In this document: positions 17,222 through 23,449 of the stretch, one piece after another
Numbering within the stretch: the first letter of the stretch is position 1
How the letters are laid out: the number at the start of each line of letters is the position of its first letter
NCBI GenBank assembly: GCA_943704525.1
Contig: CALSCQ010002633.1
Coordinates: 1-23,449 of the forward strand
Direction: 5' to 3'
Origin: Pigoraptor vietnamica
Lineage: Eukaryota > Opisthokonta > Filasterea
DNA: 23,449 nt
Translations under genes and position numbers: made by a program
Notes under the pieces: generated by a model
Seen by the model: only the letters and a program-made list of their open reading frames with translations
What the model was told of the DNA's origin: nothing
Database searches by the model: none

Positions 17222-19211
17222 CTATGTGTCCATTGTTGCGTTGTAGTTTGCGCTGAGAGTGCCGCCGTAGTCCTCCTCGAGGTCCTCGGGGTTAAAGTGC
17301 TCGGCAAAGTACTCTTCCTTCTTGTGGCCGTGGAGAAATACGACCTGCGTGTATGCACGCATGATGTCAGCAAAAGGCGATTGCGAACCGACGATGTGCA
17401 GATGAGGAAGGAGAGAGCAGAGTTGGCCGAATATGTACTGCAAGGGACAATAGGACAGCGCGCTTGCACACCTTGTTCTTCGTCACGGGGTCCACAAACG
17501 GCGTCAGCAGCCGCCAGAAGAGCCAAAACACCGTCGGCGCATCCACCTGTGCAATCGCGACGTCAGCGTGATGCGAACGTTCCCCTCACATGTGTGCACT
17601 AAGCGGGTTGAAAGCACGCAGCATCTCAGTGTTTGTCTTTGTGGTTGTGTGTGTGTGCGCGCGCGGGCGTTCTGAAGGTGACCTCACATGTGTGCAATAC
17701 GCGGGTTGAAAGCACGCAGCATCTCAGTGTGGTTGTGTGTGTGTGTGTGTGTGTGCGGCGTTCTGAAGCGGTGCAGAGTCAAGAAATTGTGACTCACCAG
17801 GAGGATGCGGTAGCAGCGCTCAGGGTAGTGGTTCTGGAGGAGCTTGAGCCACTCACGACCGACCTATAACATACGCACACGTTAATCGCCAAACAATTTG
17901 GCCTACAACGGGCGTGAGGCAACACAGACAAGCAGCACGAACACACCGAGGCACAGACAGCCACAGACGCAGAGACGCACAAGCACAGGCGAAAGGATGG
18001 ACGCACACACACTGCAAAAACAAACAGCCACAAACACAATAGCACATGCCTTGAGGTCCCTCGCCGACCACGACATAGTGAAGGCGGAGAGGTCGATGAT
18101 GTAGATGAGCTTCTCAACGCCCTTTTCTTTGTCCATGCTGCGAATGGCCCGCTCAAGCACATACACAATCATGTCGAGCTTCTCCTCCGCGTTGCCGGGG
18201 GGGTCCCTGCACGCGCGGAAAGCGGCACATAAAAGTAGTGAGAAAGGGCAGTTCTCCTCCCTCGGAGTCGTTGCGTGGACGAATGAGGCATACATCAACG
18301 ACAGGAGTAAAGCGCGCGTAATGCAACACATGGCGCGACGTCTTCCAGGGCCCGGCACTCACCGGTGCACGCGCATGTATACTGTCGGGTGTCCCTGGTT
18401 GTCCTTGCCGCGCGTGTAGTTGGAACCGGCAATTGCCTGGGGGAAAGGGCATTAGAAATGGGGGCAACATTCGAGTCACTGTGTCCGCACGCAGTGTTCA
18501 AGTTGGCGAACGATGGTAGAGACATTACACACTCTCAGGCACTTCAACCACGGCCTCTTCCCCCCCCCCTTGCCATTGCAACAACCGCAAAGCACACCTG
18601 CTGGCGCACGCGCTCAATGTCGACGTCCTCGGGGCAAAACTCCTCTCGCCAGTCCAGTGTGGCGCGAAACATGTCCGCGGCCTGCTCAGAAGAGGCGCGT
18701 GGGTGAGTGCGCCGAGTGATACTGAAGTGGCTACCATGCACTCGCTTGAACATGCGCGCAACCACATCGGCTAACGGCGTAGACTCGCTCGCGTGCACGC
18801 ACCTTCCACCATACTGTCATTCAAACACACACAACACGCGACGCACGCACCTTCCACCTTACTGTCATTCACACACTGTCATTCACACACTGTCATTCAC
18901 ACACTGTCATTCACACACTGTCATTCACACACCGTCATTCACACACTGTCATTCACACACTGTCATTCACAGTGTCATTCACACGGCGACGCACGCACCT
19001 TCTTGCTGTTGAACTGCCGCGCACGCAGGTAGCGGAATATTGCGGCGTCGTTAATCATGCTCCGCTGGTGCTCCGTAAGGTCCGTCCACGACGCAATCGT
19101 CTCCTTCATCTCTTCGTACGCCTCGCGCTGCTCATCATCGAGTGTGTCGGGGTCCGTCGCGTCCACGTAGCGCGAGGGCTTTTCCGGCTCCGCCGCGTCC
19201 TTGCGACCCAT
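17222..19211 (-). CDS. CRAL-TRIO (Sec14-like) lipid-binding protein (263 aa)
   Basis: Seven exons: 19211-18999, 18681-18598, 18436-18363, 18206-18050, 17863-17798, 17546-17472 and 17344-17222 (TAG). All junctions are phase 0 except the third (phase 2). The N-terminal helical CRAL-TRIO-N region is AAIFRYLRARQFNSKKAADMFRATLDWRE (split by the first intron). The lipid-binding fold shows GHPTVYMRV, LIYIIDLSAFTM, REWLKLLQNHYPERCYRILL and APTVFWLFWRLLTPFVDPVTKNKVVFL, followed by LEEDYGGTL near the C-terminus. These are the standard Sec14 landmarks and the length suits a single-domain protein. Expected role is binding and exchanging phosphoinositide or another hydrophobic ligand in the cytosol. Intron 4 needs a GC donor (AAG|GCATGT). 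The start MGRKDAAEPEK at 19211 is preferred; an in-frame ATG at 19253 would add 14 residues. Confidence 0.92.
17584..17768. repeat. Direct tandem duplication inside CRAL-TRIO intron 5
   Basis: Copy 1 (17584-17677) and copy 2 (17682-17768) both run from CCTCACATGTGTGCA through GCGGGTTGAAAGCACGCAGC and a TG tract to GCGTTCTGAAG. They differ by a few substitutions and by TG-tract length. Confidence 0.9.
18795..18984. repeat. 14-bp minisatellite plus duplicated donor segment in CRAL-TRIO intron 1
   Basis: Eight copies of ACTGTCATTCACAC run from 18861 to 18972, the sixth with one change and the last ending AG, followed by a partial unit. A larger unit, GCACGCACCTTCCACC plus ACTGTCATTCA, occurs at 18795-18823 and 18844-18872. 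Part of it (GCACGCACCTTC) is the complement of the true exon 1 donor at 18992-19003. Confidence 0.9.
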
Positions 19212-19540
19212 GCTTGCGGTGCCGCCGACGACAAGCGCGCCTCTTGTTGGCACAAAGCCGGTTGAAGCTGAAGCTCGGCTCGATTTGGTGTCGTTCGGGA
19301 ACTACGAGCCACTCGGTTTTTTCCAAGAGCGAGAATAGCAGTATGCTTGTGAGGGAGAGAAGAGTAATAAGAAGTGCGAGTACTGCTCAGAGTGCTGTGT
19401 CACTCGAAAGCGAAGCGTGAACGGGTGTGCGTTCTAACGGACGGAATCGAAGTACGATGTTGAGAGAGAGAGGCGTGAAGTGGCGCAAGGGAGGCGGGCG
19501 TTGTGTCACTGTTCGTTCTGCCGCTGTGGTGCTGGCCGGT

Positions 19541-19561
19541 GCACTCTGATTGGCTGGCTGT
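19541..19561 (-). promoter_or_regulatory. CCAAT-containing block shared with the dehydrogenase gene
   Basis: Second copy of the 21-base block at 4789-4809, one mismatch (C for G at its sixth base). It lies 330 bp upstream of the CRAL-TRIO ATG, in the same orientation relative to the gene. Confidence 0.5.
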
Positions 19562-19850
19562 GTGGGAGTAAGTATTTATGGAATACACTGTTATACTAAA
19601 TATGGATACTTGTCCTAATATGGAATGTGTTTCCAAATTAATGTCCATATTGGGAAATTACCGCTAATTGTACTATTTCGGGACGGAATCACATGCCAAC
19701 CAAGTGTTACAGACGTTACTTTGTGTGGTTCGTGTATGTATTTTCCGCTACCCAAGCAACGCCAGGTCGTGGGCTTTCGAATGTGTGTGTCATGAGAGTG
19801 TGTAAATGTGTGCATGCATATGCGGTGTGAGTGAGGCGCGTGTATGTGCG

Positions 19851-19857
19851 TGCGTGC

Positions 19858-19910
<53 letters not shown>

Positions 19911-19958
19911 TGGGGCGCGTGTATGTGCGCGTCAGTGTGTGTGTGTGTGTGTGTGTGA
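19851..19958. repeat. (TG)n microsatellite 3' of the GT61 gene
   Basis: Long (TG)n with GC interruptions just beyond the stop codon. It is interrupted by a near-copy (19908-19929) of the segment 19829-19850, GAGTGRGGCGCGTG followed by TATGTGCG. Confidence 0.9.
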
Positions 19959-19964
19959 ACGTGA

Positions 19965-22900
19965 TCACGGCTGCATGTTGTCCTTCCGTCCGGGACCGGC
20001 AGCCGCGCGCATCTGCTTGAGCTTTGCAACGCCCCCTTGCGGCTGCGGGGGAAGCACGTCGCGCAACCCCGGCGAAGGGCCCGTCTTGCACGATACCATC
20101 GGACTGAACGGGCCGTATAGCCTTTGTGGGCTGTCGGAAGACTCGGCGACGCCCGTCCGCACCCAGAACTGGAGGCGAAACAAGCAGGGAGTCAGCTCAG
20201 GCCTTTCAGGGCGAAGTCGTACACGTGACAGGCCAACTACTCACGTCATATTGAGTGTCGGGTGCGAGCTCGTCGAGAATGAGGCGAGTGGCTGAGGTGG
20301 CGTACGCAGTGTTGGTTGCAGCCGCGTACACCTGCAGGAGACGAGGTAAGGAAAGGGTCGCTCGAAAACACACGCACACACACGCACGCACACGCACACG
20401 CACACGCGCACACACACAGACACACACACACACGCACACACACAGACACACACACACAGACACACACATGCACACACACGCACACACACACACACCTGAT
20501 ACTCGATGTTCCGCAAGAACTGTCCGTTCCACGGCGCCTGCCACGTAAGCGTGATCGAATGTTTCGAAACGGACGCACACGTGACACCGCGAACGGTCGC
20601 AGGCAAGAAGAGGCGTGCTGAAAGTGCACGGACACGTAAGTATCGGCAGTAGAGTGCGGACACACAGACAGGCTGTGCGCATTGATTGAGCATGCACGTC
20701 GCGCACCGGCTACGTACCCGTCTGGAAGTTGAACGGCAAGTGGTTGGACGCCTCGCTAATCGCATCGACAGCGCGCGCGACGATCGCAGGGACGTCCGCG
20801 TACGTGTCTTGGTAGATGCGGAACAGCCACGTCGGGTCGGTGCAGCACATGTGCGGGGGGACCGTGTTGCTCGCGCGTATCTTTTCCTGCGCGTCCTTTG
20901 GGAGATTCATGATGCCGCCCATCGCCGGTGGGCGCTGAGGGTGCTCGACATTTGCGCTCTTGTTGGTGTTCTGCGATGGGGTGCGCGCTGTTAGGAATAC
21001 GAAAGCGTATGTGCGTATGTGCGCGTATGTGACCGTTTGTGTGTACTTGCGGGTGAGGTGGAAGTGCGATTTTTGAGTGTCATCCACTCACCATCCACGA
21101 GCGATAGGCAAGGTGCATGCCGTCGAGCCCAGCGAGTGTCTTGTACGGAGTGTAATTGTCCGCAGGAACGGCATATGGAAATAGCTCAATCACTGCGGCG
21201 CCTGTGAGTGGCATGTGGGGGTAAGTGGTGGCGATCGCTGCGTAAGGCGGGAAGGACCACAAAAGAGCGGGCTCACAAGTCTAACTGCAACGCGCTCGAG
21301 AAGCCACAATGACGGTACAATGACCACAGCGTAGGCGCTCGTCCGATACCTTGCGGCAAGAACATGGCCATTGCCAGCATCGACCCGTGCAGCGAAACGA
21401 CGAGAGCGGTGCGCGACAGCACGCGGACGAGCTTCTCGAAGGGGTGCGATTCCATGGAGAGTATGAGGGCGGGCATGTTGAACTGTCGCTCGAGCGCCAC
21501 CGCAAGGTCCATCTGGTTCAGGAGGAGTCGGTTGCGCGTGCGCGAGAACAGTCCGATGACGGGGCAGCCGGCCTCGAGTATGGCCTGCGTGGCGCAGGAA
21601 CAGCGGTAAGCAGTCGCACACCGTGTTCTCATGCATGCCCGCGGTGTACAACACTCCCACATATACACACTGGCATATCCGGTGCAAACCCTCCATCCCA
21701 ATTCCCCCCCCCCCCCCTCTCTCTTTCCGCCCCCACAAAGGCCTCTGCCTAGAGCGAGCACGTCCCAAGATTCCGTACCTCGGCCTCGATGCTCCAGTCC
21801 AATTCGGCACGCACGCGCGCCTGCGCGACGCGGTCCTCGTACTCCGGGATGGTCTCGCCGTTCTTCCTTTCCACTATCGGTACCACAATGGGCACGTTCG
21901 CGCGCCGCGTCTCCCACAATCGCATCATAGCCACACAAGCCTCCGCTTCGTTCGCACGAGGCACGTCTTGCATCGGCGGTGCGTTCTTTCCCTGGGCCAG
22001 CGCCGCCGGGGAGGCGCGCGCAAGGTGGCCGTTGGGATAGTCGATCGGAGTTGCCTCGAGAAGACGTCGTATGTGCGTCACGAAGTGTCGCACGTACAGG
22101 CCGCTCTCCTCCTTGCCGAGAATGGGACCCTGGGGTTCCGTGAACCCTGCGATGCGGACAGCAGAGACGGTCCCAAAGTGAGCTCCAGAGAGAGGAAGAC
22201 ATCGCATGCGCAGTGTGCATGGCCGTTGCGTGTATGAGTACGAAAGTTTCAAGCCAATTACTCACCGTACTGGTACCACGTCGTGTCCTTGCTTAGCCCG
22301 ATGACGGCGTCCTGGAAGCACGTGAGCTTGTCCTTCGGGAATTCGTTCACGAGAATGACCCGTCCGTTGAACGTCTGGTTGTTCATGCTATCGAACGGCA
22401 CTTTTCCCTTCAGCGCGCGTTCACCCGCCGCTAGCAGGTGGTACAGACCGAAGTGCGCGTTCGGGTTCCACCCTTCCATCATGACGAGCCGCGAGTTCTC
22501 GCTATAGTAACCTCCAGGCTGTGCGTTCGGGGCGATTAAGAAAAACGTCAGAGCCGTAGGTACGCGCACAAGTGCATGTGTGTAAATGCCCGGCGTATGA
22601 ATGGGCGTGAGTAGGCGAGCGAGTTGCGGACGCTGCACACTCTGACAGTCTGCGTGCTGACCTTTTTGGAAGGCGCGTGCTGTCGCATGGTGTGGAAGAG
22701 GGGGATGAGGTCGTCGTGCAACACATGCATGATGTTGCTCGTGTGAAACCGCCGGAAGATGAAATTGGACCCGTCGGCGTACACGACGTTCGACGCCTTG
22801 AGCTTCTGCACGGCGATCCCCGGTATGTCGATGTAGTGGAAGTACTGCGTGTTGTGGTCGTCCAGGCTGGAGAGATCGACGAGGGCCGGCTCGTACCGCG

Positions 22901-23295
22901 ATGCGGGGACGCCGCTCACGACCGTCGAGTTGCCGTGTATGACGATGAACTCGTGCTGCTTGGGGGCGTAGCATATGTGCCGCGCGCGACAGATGCTGCG
23001 ACAGCGGAGAAGGAGTGACGAGAGGTCAGCCGAGTGGCGCACACAGAGAAGCGTACGTCGCTGTGGTTGAGATGAGATGTAAAACGGCAGGCACTCTAAG
23101 CACACTTGGGCAGATCAATAATTGACAGTCAAGACATAGAGCCCTCGGCTGCTGTCAAATGGCGGGCTGGATTTAAATTTGAAACAGCGACATTGAAGGC
23201 AACGTACCGCGTTTTCTTTGTGTCTCCCGAGCACCATATGGACGTCCCTTCTTGCACAATAGACGCAAACTGCGCCTCTGTGGCCGCCGGCAGTA
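19965..23295 (-). CDS. POMGNT2-like glycosyltransferase: GT61 domain plus fibronectin type III (N-terminus beyond right edge)
   Basis: Ten exons: 23295-23208, 22995-22662, 22518-22266, 22146-21779, 21584-21350, 21201-21092, 20970-20718, 20617-20496, 20331-20245 and 20168-19965 (TGA). All join in phase, giving 684 visible residues. The GT61 (DUF563) domain begins with [23 protein letters not shown] and includes [20 protein letters not shown], the [27 protein letters not shown] active-site block and [20 protein letters not shown]. After [20 protein letters not shown] comes a fibronectin III domain (about 553-635; [20 protein letters not shown], then [12 protein letters not shown]). GT61 followed by FN3 is the layout of POMGNT2, which adds beta-1,4-GlcNAc to O-mannose in the ER lumen; EOGT lacks the FN3. 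The exact acceptor is inferred only. The signal anchor should be in an upstream exon past 23449; the acceptor GCGCGCAG before 23295 is my choice. Confidence 0.9.
20370..20495. repeat. (CA)n microsatellite forming intron 8 and its splice donor in the GT61 gene
   Basis: Interrupted (CA)n on the plus strand. On the coding strand the exon ends TATCAG at 20496 and the intron starts directly as GTGTGTGTGTG, so the donor is part of the repeat. Confidence 0.9.
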
Positions 23296-23378
23296 CTGCG
23301 CGCAAACAAAAACACGTCCCGATCAGAGTTTTGCGGTGAACGCCAGCGGCCTGTCGAGATTACCCAATACTTCCAGTG

Positions 23379-23449
<71 letters not shown>
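23379..23449. repeat. (CT)n microsatellite at the right edge
   Basis: A CT dinucleotide run of at least 70 bp continuing past the window, with one TTT interruption near 23397-23399. It probably lies in an intron of the GT61 gene (sense (GA)n) or in its leader. Confidence 0.9.

Larger units (their letters stand above)
19212..19964. other. Spacer: CRAL-TRIO promoter side and GT61 gene 3' end
   Basis: About 750 bp between two minus-strand genes. It holds the shared CCAAT block (19541-19561), an AT-rich patch at 19570-19680 and a (TG)n tract at about 19851-19958. No clear TATA box lies between the CCAAT block and the ATG. No coding exon was seen. Confidence 0.55.

Noticed and set aside
18861-18984. 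CRISPR-like array at the 14-bp repeats
   Set aside because: Units are contiguous with no unique spacers, lie in a spliced eukaryotic intron, and are a plain minisatellite.
1-23449. Bacterial origin or viral insertion
   Set aside because: Every gene is split by consistent spliceosomal introns, there is no operon spacing, and no integrase, transposase, capsid or polymerase gene was found.

Overview
This window looks like nuclear DNA of a single-celled eukaryote. Eight protein-coding genes are packed into about 23 kb. All are broken by many short introns (38 complete ones modelled), mostly GTGCGT or GTGAGT donors with CAG acceptors. Coding exons are GC-rich with strong third-position G/C, while introns and spacers carry long (CA/TG)n tracts. 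The lineage cannot be fixed by reading alone. A sensor histidine kinase beside animal-like families (PAQR, F-box/WD40, POMGNT2-like GT61) fits a free-living protist such as an Acanthamoeba-like amoebozoan, an apusomonad or a unicellular opisthokont relative. This is a low-confidence guess.

Layout, left to right. (1) Minus strand, 126-2208: 5' part of a MEDS-HisKA histidine kinase that runs off the left edge. (2) Minus, 3342-4468: short-chain dehydrogenase/reductase, 268 aa. (3) Minus, 5360-6539: phytanoyl-CoA dioxygenase-like Fe(II)/2-oxoglutarate oxygenase with a mitochondrial-type leader, 309 aa. (4) Plus, 7401-11496: F-box/seven-blade WD40 protein, 1057 aa. (5) Plus, 11890-13534: unrecognised multi-pass membrane protein, 341 aa. 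(6) Plus, 14421-16785: PAQR (adiponectin-receptor-like) membrane protein, 540 aa. (7) Minus, 17222-19211: CRAL-TRIO (Sec14-like) lipid-binding protein, 263 aa. (8) Minus, 19965-23295: POMGNT2-like glycosyltransferase (GT61 plus fibronectin III), 684 aa visible, N-terminus beyond the right edge. Every exon join was checked for phase, and each model reads through to its stop or to the window edge.

The genes are ordinary independently transcribed eukaryotic units. Genes 3 and 4 are divergent and share an 860-bp spacer; genes 6 and 7 converge. No operon logic or single shared pathway is apparent, although several products concern lipids (PhyH, PAQR, Sec14-like) or membranes. CCAAT motifs occur upstream of at least four genes, and a 21-bp CCAAT-containing block lies about 320-330 bp ahead of the start codons of both the dehydrogenase and the CRAL-TRIO gene.

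Most notable: the eukaryotic MEDS histidine kinase; a duplicated D-domain-like segment and a split propeller blade in the F-box protein; a 198-bp uninterrupted alternating purine-pyrimidine tract; a probable GC-AG intron; and introns containing duplicated splice-donor regions. No tRNA, rRNA, transposon, CRISPR array or clear viral gene was seen.
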